Below are positions 1 to 8,710 of a DNA stretch of 64,000 nucleotides, one piece after another (position 1 is the stretch's first letter; each line of letters starts with the position of its first letter). Both the position numbers and the translations under genes were made by a program. Under the pieces are notes generated by a model. That model worked only from the letters and a program-made list of their open reading frames with translations. It made no database searches and had not been told where the DNA came from. This stretch comes from Galbitalea sp036491035. GTDB lineage: Bacteria > Actinomycetota > Actinomycetes > Actinomycetales > Microbacteriaceae. Location: NCBI GenBank assembly GCA_036491035.1, contig DASXCU010000150.1, forward strand, positions 1-64,000, read 5' to 3'.

Positions 1-1
1 C

Positions 2-664
2 GTCAAGGCGGAACTCGCCAAGTCGTATGACGTGCCGCAGAGTAAGGTCGCCGCCACATTCATCGGTGCGACCTGGGGCCAGGACATCACGCAGGCTGCA
101 ATCGAGGCGCTGATCGCGTTCATTGTGCTCGCGGTCATCATTATGGCGCTGTACTTCCGCACCTGGAAGATGTCGGTCGCCGCCATCGTGGCTCTCGCGC
201 ACGACCTCATCATCGTGGTCGGCGTCTACGCAGTTCTCGGGTTCGAGGTCAGCCCGGACGCTGTAATCGGCCTTCTGACTATCCTCGGTTACTCGCTCTA
301 CGACACGGTCGTCGTCTTCGACAAGATCCGTGAGAACACGAGCGAGGACGGCGACAATTCGGTGCGCACGTTCAGTGAGTCGGTCAACCTCGCGGTCAAC
401 CAGACCCTGGTGCGTTCGATCAACACCTCGGTCGTGGCGCTGCTGCCCGTTGCGGCGATCCTCTTCATCGGAGCGACACTGCTCGGTGCCGGAACCCTGC
501 GTGATATCTCGTTAGCACTCTTTGTCGGGATCCTGTCCGGTACCTACTCGACCATCTTCGTGGCCTCCCCGCTCTACGCCCTGCTGCGTGAGCGTGAACC
601 GGAAATCCAGAAGCGCGCGAAGAAGACCGTGGTCACTCGTACGACAACCGGCGCCGTCAGGTAG
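2..664 (+). CDS. secF: Protein translocase subunit SecF (5'-truncated by window edge)
   Basis: This is the C-terminal 220 residues of SecF; the reading frame is open at the left edge, so the true start lies upstream of the window. SecF works with SecD and YajC to drive the late, proton-motive-force-dependent step of Sec export at the cytoplasmic membrane. The fragment shows several hydrophobic segments (around visible residues 25-48, 58-80, 85-100, 135-165 and 175-200) and the family signature GYSLYDTVVVFDKIREN, the region that contributes to proton movement. It ends in a short basic cytoplasmic tail. A rhodanese gene starts 6 bases after the stop and rel follows, an arrangement common near secDF in actinobacteria. 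Identification is secure; only the N-terminus is missing. Confidence 0.95.
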   Translation, partial: VKAELAKSYDVPQSKVAATFIGATWGQDITQAAIEALIAFIVLAVIIMALYFRTWKMSVAAIVALAHDLIIVVGVYAVLGFEVSPDAVIGLLTILGYSLYDTVVVFDKIRENTSEDGDNSVRTFSESVNLAVNQTLVRSINTSVVALLPVAAILFIGATLLGAGTLRDISLALFVGILSGTYSTIFVASPLYALLREREPEIQKRAKKTVVTRTTTGAVR

Positions 665-670
665 CCCGGG

Positions 671-988
671 GTGGCCGAGGCCGAACAGATCGCGCCGGAT
701 GAGGCGATCGCGTCGGTGGCGAGCGGAAGCTGGCTGCTGGATGTGCGCGAGCAGGATGAGTGGGACCGCGGGCACGCTCCGGACGCGCACCTGATTCCGA
801 TGGGCTCGATCATGGACCGGATCGACGAGATTCCGACCGACGAGCGCGTCCTGGTGGTGTGCCACAGCGGCTACCGTTCCTGGCAGGTCACGAAGGCTTT
901 GGTCGCCGCCGGATACGACGCTGTCAACGTCGCCGGGGGCATGGAGGCCTGGCAGTCCGCTGGTGGCGTAGTCGTCACCGGCGGTTAG
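671..988 (+). CDS. Rhodanese-like domain protein
   Basis: A 105-residue single-domain rhodanese. The active-site loop CHSGYRS (Cys64) is intact and matches the Cys-x-x-Gly-x-Arg pattern of catalytically competent sulfurtransferases; the upstream WLLDVREQDEW segment is the CH2A-like motif. Such proteins carry sulfur as a cysteine persulfide, but the physiological donor and acceptor cannot be told from the sequence. The start is a GTG six bases after the secF stop, with no clear Shine-Dalgarno sequence, so it is probably translated by coupling to secF. About 80 bases separate it from rel. No signal peptide is present, so it is cytoplasmic. Confidence 0.85.
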   Translation: MAEAEQIAPDEAIASVASGSWLLDVREQDEWDRGHAPDAHLIPMGSIMDRIDEIPTDERVLVVCHSGYRSWQVTKALVAAGYDAVNVAGGMEAWQSAGGVVVTGG

Positions 989-1068
989 TCGGGCACGCTC
1001 CTTTAGAATTGTTCTCACTTCAGTGCATCCGTTGCGACGCGCTGGGCGAGAACGGGTGAGGAGGATGC

Positions 1069-3393
1069 GTGTCGACTGACACTTCCGACGGCGTCTCGAC
1101 CACGTCGTCTGCGCCCGCGAAGCTGACCCCGGCGACGCCGGCCCCTTCCGCGCCGACTCCGTCATCTCGGCGCACTCTCATTCCGCGAATCTTTTCTCGA
1201 GCGCAGCCTTCGGGCGCCGTAGATCGACTGATCAAGACGGTTCGACTGCATCACCCGAAATCGGATCTGGCTCTTCTCGAGCGGGCCTACGCAACCGCCG
1301 AACGCGCCCACTCCGGTCAGAAGCGCCGAAGCGGTGAGCCGTACATCACGCACCCGGTCGCGGTCGCCCAGATTCTGGCCGACCTCGGCATCGGCACGAA
1401 GACTCTCGCCGCGGCACTCCTGCACGACACCGTGGAGGACACTGACTACACCCTGGACATGCTCCGCAAGGACTTCGGGGACGAGGTCGCGATGCTGGTC
1501 GACGGCGTCACCAAGCTCGACAAGCTGAAGTACGGGGACAGCGCGCAGGCCGAGACGGTCCGAAAGATGGTCGTCGCGATGTCCAAGGACATCCGCGTAC
1601 TGGTCATCAAGCTCGCCGATCGCCTCCACAACGCTCGCACCTGGGGTTTCGTCGATGAAGCGTCGGCGACCCGCAAGGCCCAGGAGACGCTCGAAATCTA
1701 CGCGCCGCTCGCACACCGGCTCGGTATCCAGGCCATCAAGTGGGAGCTCGAGGACCTGTCCTTCTCCGTGCTCTATCCGAAGTTGTACATCGAGATCGAG
1801 AGCCTGGTCAAACAGCGCACACCGCAGCGCGAGGAATTCGTGCAGCAGGTCATCGATGCGGTGGGCGACGACCTGAAGTCGGCCAAGATCAAGGGATCCG
1901 TCGTCGGTCGGCCGAAGCAGTACTACTCGATCTACCAGAAGATGATCGTGCGCGGGCGCGATTTCGACGAGATCTACGACCTCGTCGGCATCCGCGTGCT
2001 CGTCAACTCGGTACGCGACTGCTACGCCGTGCTGGGAAGTATCCACGCCCGCTGGACGCCGCTGCCCGGCCGCTTCAAGGACTACATCGCCACACCGAAG
2101 TTCAACCTCTACCAGTCGCTGCACACCACGGTGCTGGGACCTCAGGGTCGCGCCGTCGAAATCCAAATCCGCACACCGGAGATGCATCAGCGCGCGGAGT
2201 TCGGCGTCGCCGCCCACTGGAAATACAAGGAGCGGGTGAACGGCGGCAAGGGGGACACCGCCGGCCAGGTCGCCGACACCGAGATGGCGTGGCTCGCCCA
2301 CATCTCCGACTGGCAGGCGGAGACCAGCGACCCCGGCGAATTCCTCGACAACCTTCGCTTCGAGATCGGCGCGAAGGAGGTCTACGTGTTCACGCCCCAG
2401 GGCAAGGTCATCGGCCTGCCCGCGGGCGCGACTCCGGTCGATTTCGCTTATGCGGTTCACACCGAGGTCGGCCATCGCACGATGGGTGCGAAGGTCAACG
2501 GGCGGCTGGTTCCACTCGACAGCGAGCTGCTGAGTGGCGACTCGGTCGAGGTCTTCACCTCCAAGAATCCGGATGCTGCGCCCAGCCAGGACTGGCTGAA
2601 CTTCGTCAAGAGCACGCGGGCGCGCAACAAGATCCGCCAGTGGTTCAAGATCGAGCGACGCGAGGAGGCGGTCGAGCAGGGCAAGGATGCGATTGCTCGC
2701 GCCATGCGCAAGCAGAACCTTCCCCTGCAGAAGCTGATGGGGCAGGATTCCCTGTCCGAGGTCGCGGCGCTGCTTCGCTACGAGGATGTCTCTGCGCTCT
2801 ACGCCGCGGTGGGAGAGGGACACGTCTCCACCCAGTCCGTGATCGAGAAGGTCGTCGCATCCCTGCAGACCGAAGCGGAGGCCGAAGACTCCGAGCTCGT
2901 CTTTACGCCGCGCTCGCGCAGCAGTAAGGAGCTGCGGCACAGCGACTCCGGTGTGCTCGTTCGCGGAGCACCGGACATCCTGGTGAAGCTCGCAAAGTGC
3001 TGCACTCCGGTTCCGGGCGACTCGATCGTTGGATTCGTGACCCGCGGTGCAGGCGTTTCCGTGCACCGCGGAGACTGCCGCAATGTCGAGTCGCTGCTCA
3101 CCGAACCGGAGCGGATGATCGAGGTCGAATGGGCGCCGTCATCGAAGAGCATCTTCCTCGTGCAGATCCAGGTCGAGGCGCTCGACCGGTCCGGCCTGCT
3201 CTCGGATGTGACCCGTGTTCTCAGCGAAAACCACGTCAACATCCTCTCGGCGACCGTTTCGACGTCGAGCGATCGGCTCGCTCTGAGCCGGTTCGTCTTT
3301 GAGATGGGCGACACGACACACCTGGACGGCGTGCTGAACTCGGTGCGGCGCATCGACGCGGTCTACGACGTGTATCGGGTGAACTCGGGCTAG
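1069..3393 (+). CDS. rel: Bifunctional (p)ppGpp synthetase/hydrolase (RSH family)
   Basis: A 774-residue RelA/SpoT homologue that makes and degrades the alarmone (p)ppGpp in the stringent response. Domains in order: a Pro/Ser/Thr-rich, probably disordered N-terminus (about 1-45); an HD hydrolase domain with LLHDTVEDT (His119-Asp120); the synthetase domain (about 262-400) with YDLVGIRVLV and EIQIRTPEMHQRAE; a TGS domain starting near 437 (EVYVFTPQGKVIGLPAGATP); a conserved CC region near 643; and a C-terminal ACT domain from about 694. Hydrolase and synthetase motifs both look intact, as expected for the single bifunctional Rel of actinobacteria. The GTG start is preceded by a good GAGGAGG ribosome-binding site. 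It overlaps the convergent downstream gene by four bases. Confidence 0.97.
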   Translation: MSTDTSDGVSTTSSAPAKLTPATPAPSAPTPSSRRTLIPRIFSRAQPSGAVDRLIKTVRLHHPKSDLALLERAYATAERAHSGQKRRSGEPYITHPVAVAQILADLGIGTKTLAAALLHDTVEDTDYTLDMLRKDFGDEVAMLVDGVTKLDKLKYGDSAQAETVRKMVVAMSKDIRVLVIKLADRLHNARTWGFVDEASATRKAQETLEIYAPLAHRLGIQAIKWELEDLSFSVLYPKLYIEIESLVKQRTPQREEFVQQVIDAVGDDLKSAKIKGSVVGRPKQYYSIYQKMIVRGRDFDEIYDLVGIRVLVNSVRDCYAVLGSIHARWTPLPGRFKDYIATPKFNLYQSLHTTVLGPQGRAVEIQIRTPEMHQRAEFGVAAHWKYKERVNGGKGDTAGQVADTEMAWLAHISDWQAETSDPGEFLDNLRFEIGAKEVYVFTPQGKVIGLPAGATPVDFAYAVHTEVGHRTMGAKVNGRLVPLDSELLSGDSVEVFTSKNPDAAPSQDWLNFVKSTRARNKIRQWFKIERREEAVEQGKDAIARAMRKQNLPLQKLMGQDSLSEVAALLRYEDVSALYAAVGEGHVSTQSVIEKVVASLQTEAEAEDSELVFTPRSRSSKELRHSDSGVLVRGAPDILVKLAKCCTPVPGDSIVGFVTRGAGVSVHRGDCRNVESLLTEPERMIEVEWAPSSKSIFLVQIQVEALDRSGLLSDVTRVLSENHVNILSATVSTSSDRLALSRFVFEMGDTTHLDGVLNSVRRIDAVYDVYRVNSG

Positions 3394-3926
3394 AGACGCG
3401 CCAGCCGTTCGAGCGCGATGCGCTTGTTCGGGAGATTGCGCTTGCGATTCATCGCTCGCGCGCAGTCGAGGACCGTGCACCGGCCCAGTTCGAGCAACCG
3501 CGCGACGATGGCGGACTCGTCGTCGTTCCAGACGGCAACGAACCGCGCGAGGTCAATCACGGTGCGCATCGGAGTGGTTACGCCGAGCCCGGCCAGCTGG
3601 ACGATGTCGTCGTGGAGCAGCACCACCTCACGAACGGCCAGCAGGGAACCGGTTGCGGGTCGAGCGCGCGCGGTGGTGTCCGCGCACACCTCGTGACGCG
3701 CGGGCGGCAGAAACTGGGCACCCCAGATCCAGGCCGCACTGTGCTGCTCGGCCAGAAATCGCGGCGGCAGGCCAGCCGCGAGAGCGGCGGCGCGGAGAGC
3801 CGGTACGTCGACCTCATCCACTGGTGCAACGCAGTCGTCGACACGGTAGGCCTCCCCATCCAGGACGAGAGCCGCGAGCTCCGGTGCGGCAAAATCGGGA
3901 CGGGAAAGGACGGGACCGAGGCGCAT
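3390..3926 (-). CDS. AbiEi-antitoxin-like protein, solitary
   Basis: A 178-residue protein convergent with rel, overlapping its stop by four bases. The middle shows the pattern seen in the C-terminal half of type IV AbiEi antitoxins: a SAAWIWGAQF helix, a PPARHEVCA strand, then a region ending in GLGVTTPMRTVIDLAR, which corresponds to the usual V-T-x-P-x-R-T-x-x-D-L-A signature. There is no obvious N-terminal winged helix and no AbiEii nucleotidyltransferase toxin beside it, so it is not a complete AbiE pair. The fold assignment rests on motif resemblance only. It could be a DNA-binding or regulatory remnant of a TA module, or an unrelated actinobacterial orphan family. Its location beside the stringent-response gene is notable but may be coincidental. 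Confidence 0.6.
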   Translation of the reverse strand: MRLGPVLSRPDFAAPELAALVLDGEAYRVDDCVAPVDEVDVPALRAAALAAGLPPRFLAEQHSAAWIWGAQFLPPARHEVCADTTARARPATGSLLAVREVVLLHDDIVQLAGLGVTTPMRTVIDLARFVAVWNDDESAIVARLLELGRCTVLDCARAMNRKRNLPNKRIALERLARL

Positions 3927-4035
3927 CCCGCAATTGTGCGGGCTCGACCGCGCGACGCGTGCGGAGCGCTCACACCTGTGGGGTCCCGACGACCTCGACC
4001 GACGGGAAGGAGTTGCGAGCCAGAGGAAGGAGCGG

Positions 4036-5274
4036 CTACTTCAGTGCGTCAAGCCAGACGCGACGAGCGTCAAGAGCCTCCTGAGCTTTCGCTACCTTTG
4101 CCTTGTCGCCGCTCGCCTTCGCGTCGTCGAGTTCGCGCTCGAGTTTGGCGATCGCCTCGTGCAGCTGGGTGGCCAGTCCCTCGCTTCGCGCCTGCTTCTC
4201 GGGATCCGACTTCTGCCAGTGCTCCTCGTCGAGTTTGCGAACCGCGGTCTCGACCCGGCGAAGGCGATCCTCAACGACCTTGACCTTGTCGCGGGGAACT
4301 TTGCCGATCTTGTCCCAGCGACGCTGGATGCTCGCGAGAGCCTCCCTCGCCTTGACTCGATCCGTCACCGTGAGGAGCTTCTCGGCCTCGGTGAGCAACT
4401 CCAGCTTCTCGGCCAGGTTGGCCTCGAACTCGACGTTGTCCTTGGCGTCGACCTCGGATTTAGCCGCGTACAGCGCGTCTCCCGCTGCCTTGAACTGCGC
4501 CCACAGGGCGTCGTCGAACTTCTTGCCCGCGCGTCCGGCGAGTTTCCAGTCGTCGAGCAGCGTGCGATACGCGGGGATGCCGTCTGCACCCTTCGGTGCG
4601 AGAGCCTCGGCCTTTGTGACGAGTTCCTGCTTGCGGCCGCGAGCATCCTTGTGGGTGCTATCGAGTTCGGCGAAGAAAGCCTTGCGGTGACCGTCGATGG
4701 TGGCACGGGCGGCACGGAATCGCTTCCACAGCTCGTTGCTTTCGTTCTTCGGGAGGCGCGGGCCGTCCTGCTGGTGCTTCTGCCAGCGCGCGAACAGCTC
4801 GTCGAGTGTCGCGCTGACCTGCTTCCACTGCGCCTTGGCCGGATCCTGCGCTGCCAGCTGCTCGACCTCGACAACGATTGCTTCGCGTTCGGTGAGAGCG
4901 GCGGCGACGAGAGCCTTGGACTCCTCGGTCTGTTTCTCCGTGAGTTCGCTCACCGTTCCGCCCAGCGCCTCCAGACGGGTGTGGAGGGCGGCGAGATTGC
5001 CGACCGCGTTGGCGGTCGACACGGACGCGGTCAGGGATGCGACGGCTTTCGCGATATCCGTCGCGGGAGCGCCGCGCTTCGCGCGTTGTTCGAGGAGTGT
5101 TACCTGGCCGGCGAGTTCGGTGAACTTGCGCTCGAAGTAGGCGAGCGCCTCCTCCGGGGTGCCATCCGGATACTGTCCGACGGCGCGTTCGCCCTCGGGC
5201 TCGCGAACGAAGACGGTTCCCGTCTCGTCGACGCGCCCCCAAGGGGTCTGTTCGTCAGTTGCCACAATGCTCAC
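4036..5274 (-). CDS. DUF349 domain-containing protein
   Basis: A 412-residue, highly charged, almost entirely helical protein rich in Glu, Lys and Ala, with repeated DUF349 units. Each unit has the recurring W-K-x-x-G-x-x-x-K-x-x-D-x-x-x-W-x-x-F-K type pattern (for example WKLAGRAGKKFDDALWAQFK and WDKIGKVPRDKVKVVEDRL). Long coiled-coil stretches lie near residues 80-145 and 370-405. There is no signal peptide or membrane segment, so it is cytosolic. The molecular function of the family is not established. The chosen GTG start (complement of 5272-5274) has a weak AAGG upstream. It lies 122 bases from the cyclophilin gene on the same strand and may share its transcript. Confidence 0.85.
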   Translation of the reverse strand: MSIVATDEQTPWGRVDETGTVFVREPEGERAVGQYPDGTPEEALAYFERKFTELAGQVTLLEQRAKRGAPATDIAKAVASLTASVSTANAVGNLAALHTRLEALGGTVSELTEKQTEESKALVAAALTEREAIVVEVEQLAAQDPAKAQWKQVSATLDELFARWQKHQQDGPRLPKNESNELWKRFRAARATIDGHRKAFFAELDSTHKDARGRKQELVTKAEALAPKGADGIPAYRTLLDDWKLAGRAGKKFDDALWAQFKAAGDALYAAKSEVDAKDNVEFEANLAEKLELLTEAEKLLTVTDRVKAREALASIQRRWDKIGKVPRDKVKVVEDRLRRVETAVRKLDEEHWQKSDPEKQARSEGLATQLHEAIAKLERELDDAKASGDKAKVAKAQEALDARRVWLDALK

Positions 5275-5396
5275 CTTGTCTTACCTTGCCCCAGACTGAG
5301 GTTGGTCGATCCTGGGACGGTCGTTCAGTTGGTCAGCCGCCACCAGAACGACCGCGCTCAAGCCTATTGCACGCGGTTCCGAGGGCGTCCCGAACC

Positions 5397-6218
5397 TTAC
5401 TTGATCGTTACCGAGGTGATCTTCGTCGTCACCTTCGGCGGACCGTCCGTCGTCGTGGTCGTGTCCGCACCGGTCGGAGTCTTGATCCCCTTCGAGGTGA
5501 TCTGTGAATTCAGGTCCGCGAGACCGCTCGTGACCTTCCCGAAGATGGAGTAGCCGCCAGCAGAGTCGGCGGGGATCGTCGTGTCCTTATAGGTGATGAA
5601 GAACTGGTGTCCGTTGCCGTACGCGTTGTCGCTCGTGCGAGCCTCAACGATCGAGCCGGCCGGGTACACGTTGTTGCTGGGCGTGTTCTCGAGCGGTCCG
5701 AACGAATACGCGGCGCCCGTGTCGGCGCCGGTTGCCGAGGACGTCCCGCACTGGAGAACGTAGAAATTGGCCGAGTTCGTCATACGCCAGCACAGCAGGC
5801 CGTCGAAGTAGCCCGACTTGGCGTCCGTAAGGAACGAGGACACGGCCTGCGGCGCGGACCCGCCGAGGAGCGAGATGCCGAGCTTCACGTTGTTCAGCTC
5901 GAGCGTCCCCGTCCACGCCTTTCCGAGCGCGACCGACTTGCTCGGGACGGCCCCAACGTTCTTGCCCGCGGCTGCCGTCGGCGTGGGTGTAGCCGTTGCG
6001 GATGCTTTCGCCACCGGTTTTCCGGGACCCGAGCTGAAGTAGTAGATCTGGGTGAAGGTGGCGAGGGTCGCGACGACGACGAGGCCGATCAGCGCGAAGA
6101 CGTTGTCGCGCACGCGTCGCTTCGACTGGTGCGTGTGTACCGCCTGGCGGGCGTTGTACCGACGCAGCCGGTCGCGGGCTTCACGCGCCTCGCGGTCGGT
6201 GTTCTTGCTCGGTGCCAC
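5397..6218 (-). CDS. Membrane-anchored cyclophilin-type peptidyl-prolyl isomerase
   Basis: A 273-residue protein with a basic cytoplasmic N-terminus (about 1-38), one membrane-spanning helix (about 39-61), a flexible Ala/Thr/Pro linker, and a cyclophilin domain from about residue 85 to the end. Cyclophilin features include the FxGLLCWRMTNSANFYVLQCG region, NTPSNNVYPAGSIVEARTS, and GHQFFITYKDT, equivalent to the Q-F-F-I-T active-site strand. The fold would lie outside the cytoplasmic membrane and is likely to assist folding of secreted proteins. The usual catalytic R-F-H motif is diverged here to R-M-T, so catalytic efficiency is uncertain. It is divergent from rarA, with 119 bases between starts. 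Confidence 0.85.
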   Translation of the reverse strand: MAPSKNTDREAREARDRLRRYNARQAVHTHQSKRRVRDNVFALIGLVVVATLATFTQIYYFSSGPGKPVAKASATATPTPTAAAGKNVGAVPSKSVALGKAWTGTLELNNVKLGISLLGGSAPQAVSSFLTDAKSGYFDGLLCWRMTNSANFYVLQCGTSSATGADTGAAYSFGPLENTPSNNVYPAGSIVEARTSDNAYGNGHQFFITYKDTTIPADSAGGYSIFGKVTSGLADLNSQITSKGIKTPTGADTTTTTDGPPKVTTKITSVTIK

Positions 6219-6337
6219 TCGTATCCTCCAGGGGTCGTGGGGCGGCGATGCCCCCAGAGAACTTTACGGGCGAGGGTCTGGGGGAGCCAAATGCCCTGCC
6301 CCGGCGCGTGCCGGTAGCCCCCGTTACGATTGCGACC

Positions 6338-7681
6338 ATGGATTCCCGGCCAGGATTGCGCGGCGGCGTTACGCCCCTGGCGGTTCGGATGCGGCCGACC
6401 AGCCTCGACGAGGTCGCCGGCCAGAAGCATCTTCTCGGCCCGGGCTCGCCGCTGGTGAGCCTCGCCGCCGACAAGTCGGGGGAGCAGGGTGCCGTCTCAG
6501 TGATCCTGTGGGGTCCGCCGGGCACCGGTAAGACGACACTCGCCCAGGCGGTGGCTCACAGTTCGGGGCGTAACTTCGTCGAGCTGTCGGCCGTCAACGC
6601 CGGAGTCGCGGATGTGCGGAAGGTGATGGAGCAGGCTCTGTCGCAGCGCGACCTGTACGGCGTGACGACCGTGCTGTTCCTCGATGAGATCCACCGGTTC
6701 TCGAAGGCACAACAGGATGCGCTGCTTCCGGGCGTCGAAAACGGCTGGATCATCCTCATTGCCGCGACAACGGAGAATCCATCGTTCTCGGTCATCTCGC
6801 CACTGCTGTCGCGCTCGCTCCTGCTGACACTCGAACAGCTCACCGACGACGACCTCGGCATCGTCATCGACCGGGCCGTGACGGATGCGCGTGGTCTCGC
6901 GGATAGCGTGATCCTTACTCCCGAGGCGCGCGGCGCACTCATCCGGCTGTCATCCGGGGATGCACGTCGAGCACTTACCGCGCTCGAGGCGGCCGCGTTC
7001 TCGGCAACGGCGTCATCCGACTTCGATGAGGACAGCGACGAGAAACCGGTCATTACCGACGACATCGTCTCGCTTGCGGTCGATCGTGCGCTCCTGCGTT
7101 ACGACCGGCAGGGGGACGAGCACTACGACGTCATCAGCGCCTTCATCAAGTCGATTCGAGGCTCGGATGCCGACGCAGCGCTCCACTACCTGGCCCGGAT
7201 GATCGAAGCCGGCGAGGATCCCCGCTTCATTGCCCGTCGTGTGATGATCAGTGCCGCGGAAGATGTCGGGATGGCGGACCCGCAGGCCCTCCTGATCGCA
7301 GTAGCCGCCGCGGACGCCGTCCAGTACGTCGGTATGCCGGAGGGACGGATCCCCCTGGCCGAGGCGGTGGTCTACCTCGCGACGGCGCCAAAATCGAATG
7401 CCTCGTACATGGCCCTCGACGCCGCGATCATGGATGTTCGCGCCGGTAACTTCGGGCGCGTTCCACCGCCGCTCCGGGACGCCCACTACCCCGGAGCGAA
7501 GAAGCTCGGGCACGGCAAGGGCTACACGTACTCGCACGATTCGGAACTCGGAGTGGTGGAACAGCAGTACCTGCCCGACGAACTGCTCGGCGTCAACTAT
7601 TACAAGCCCACCGATCACGGCAACGAGCGGGACGTCTCGGCGCGCTGGGAGAAACTGAAGCGGATCATTCGTGGGAAGTAG
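6338..7681 (+). CDS. rarA: Replication-associated recombination protein A, AAA+ ATPase
   Basis: A 447-residue RarA/MgsA/WRNIP1-type AAA+ ATPase that acts at stalled replication forks. Walker A is GPPGTGKTT (about residues 58-66) and Walker B is LFLDEIH (about 113-119), followed by the sensor segment IAATTENPSFSV. The C-terminal tetramerisation part contains HYDVISAFIKSIRGSD and the conserved tail HYPGAKKLGHGKGYTYSHD. I chose the ATG at 6338, giving MDSRPGLRGG. The frame is open 42 residues further upstream, but that extension is Pro/Arg-rich, overlaps the divergent cyclophilin start, and has no match to the family N-terminus. No strong ribosome-binding site is seen, so a near-leaderless transcript is possible. 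Confidence 0.95.
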   Translation: MDSRPGLRGGVTPLAVRMRPTSLDEVAGQKHLLGPGSPLVSLAADKSGEQGAVSVILWGPPGTGKTTLAQAVAHSSGRNFVELSAVNAGVADVRKVMEQALSQRDLYGVTTVLFLDEIHRFSKAQQDALLPGVENGWIILIAATTENPSFSVISPLLSRSLLLTLEQLTDDDLGIVIDRAVTDARGLADSVILTPEARGALIRLSSGDARRALTALEAAAFSATASSDFDEDSDEKPVITDDIVSLAVDRALLRYDRQGDEHYDVISAFIKSIRGSDADAALHYLARMIEAGEDPRFIARRVMISAAEDVGMADPQALLIAVAAADAVQYVGMPEGRIPLAEAVVYLATAPKSNASYMALDAAIMDVRAGNFGRVPPPLRDAHYPGAKKLGHGKGYTYSHDSELGVVEQQYLPDELLGVNYYKPTDHGNERDVSARWEKLKRIIRGK

Positions 7682-7963
7682 ATGCTGCCGGGGGAGCCCG
7701 TGGGACGCGACTTTTCCTTCAATTTGAACCGAACGCGCACATCCACGCCGCTTTAACCCCACGGGCTACCCGTGCTACCCTGAAACCTGCGTAATTCCGG
7801 TTCTCTGCGCACGGCTGCTGCTTCGAACCGGACAAGATGTTCTTGATCTTTAGCCGATCGGGCATCGTCGCGAAAATCCTCTACTTTCACCGCGTATCGC
7901 TTTGCGCGCTTTTGCGAAGGCGCGAGCATCCGGTAGCCAACTTCCATCAACGAAAGAGAATCC
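7682..7963 (+). promoter_or_regulatory. rpsD upstream region with candidate promoter
   Basis: This 282-base gap is the longest gene-free stretch in the window. I find no convincing coding frame in it. A TTTAAC (7752-7757) and TACCCT (7776-7781) pair spaced by 18 bases is a plausible sigma-A-type promoter, leaving an untranslated leader of about 175 bases before rpsD. A perfect 10-base inverted repeat joins 7695-7704 and 7758-7767, and a shorter one (CACGGG, loop, CCCGTG) lies at 7760-7774, over the proposed promoter spacer. A leader of this length could carry S4 autoregulation, as known for rpsD in other bacteria, but I cannot identify an S4-binding fold by eye. Confidence 0.35.
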
Positions 7964-8593
7964 GTGTCAACCAAGTCACGTACCCGCAGCAAGACTCGCC
8001 TGTCTCGCGCGCTGGGCATTGCACTAACCCCGAAGGCCGCCAAGTACCTTGAGAAGCGTCCGTACGCTCCGGGCGAGCACGGCCGCACCAAGCGCAAGGC
8101 CGACAGCGACTACGCCGTCCGTCTCCGCGAGAAGCAGCGCCTGCGCGCGCAGTACGGCATCCGCGAAGCACAGCTGAAGATCCAGTTCGAAGAGGCTCGC
8201 CGCTCCGCCGGCCTGACCGGTGAGAACCTGGTCGAGCAGCTCGAAATGCGCCTCGACGCCATCCTCGTGCGTTCGGCGATCGCTCGCACGACCGCCCAGG
8301 CTCGCCAGATGGTAGTTCACCGCCACATCCTCGTCGACGGCCAGCTCGTCGACCGGCCGTCATTCCGCGTAAAGCCGGGCCAGCTCGTCCACGTCAAGGC
8401 TCGCTCGGAGGGCATGGAGCCATTCCAGGTTGCCGCCGCCGGCGGACACGTGGATGTCCTGCCGAAGACCCCGGGCTACCTCGAGGTCGAGCTCGACAAG
8501 CTGCAGGCGCGACTGGTTCGCCGCCCGAAGCGCGCCGAGGTTCCGATCACGTGTGAAGTCCAGCTCGTTGTCGAGTACTACGCAGCGCGCTAG
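7964..8593 (+). CDS. rpsD: 30S ribosomal protein S4
   Basis: A 209-residue S4 protein, a primary 16S rRNA-binding protein that nucleates assembly of the 5' body of the small subunit. The N-terminus (RTRSKTRLSRALGIALTPKAAKYLEKRPY) and the S4 RNA-binding domain from about residue 98 (RLDAILVRSAIARTTAQARQ, then HRHILVDG) are typical, and the length is normal. No zinc-binding cysteine cluster is present, so it is the Cys-minus form. It starts with GTG after a GAAAGAG ribosome-binding site. It stands alone rather than in the alpha operon and is followed by a strong hairpin terminator, so it is probably a monocistronic unit with its own promoter. Confidence 0.97.
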   Translation: MSTKSRTRSKTRLSRALGIALTPKAAKYLEKRPYAPGEHGRTKRKADSDYAVRLREKQRLRAQYGIREAQLKIQFEEARRSAGLTGENLVEQLEMRLDAILVRSAIARTTAQARQMVVHRHILVDGQLVDRPSFRVKPGQLVHVKARSEGMEPFQVAAAGGHVDVLPKTPGYLEVELDKLQARLVRRPKRAEVPITCEVQLVVEYYAAR

Positions 8594-8619
8594 GTTTCGA
8601 TACCAAACAAGCACACACA

Positions 8620-8655
8620 CAACAGGGTGCCAGCGTTCGCGCTGGCACCCTGTTG
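8620..8655 (+). terminator. Perfect 16-bp stem with TTCG tetraloop after rpsD
   Basis: A perfect 16-base-pair inverted repeat (8620-8635 with 8640-8655) closes on an extra-stable TTCG tetraloop on the + strand, 27 bases after the rpsD stop. The sequence that follows (CTGTTGCGCC) is only weakly T-rich, which is usual for actinobacterial intrinsic terminators. It most likely ends the rpsD transcript and separates it from the small gene at 8711. Confidence 0.8.
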
Positions 8656-8710
8656 CTGTTGCGCCGATAGGCTTGCCGTACACATCCACCCCGTTACGAA
8701 GGAGCGTCCC

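Noticed and set aside
1162..3066. 634-codon open frame antisense to rel
   Set aside because: Typical of high-GC third-position bias opposite a real gene; composition is Arg/Asp/Leu-rich with no family resemblance, and rel is unambiguous.
4103..5553. Long plus-strand open frames opposite the DUF349 gene
   Set aside because: They are high-GC antisense shadows; the minus-strand frame has clear DUF349 repeats and the plus-strand translations have no recognisable domain.
6212..6337. 42-residue N-terminal extension of rarA
   Set aside because: It overlaps the divergent cyclophilin start, is Pro/Gly/Arg-rich, and the family N-terminus begins at the ATG 6338.
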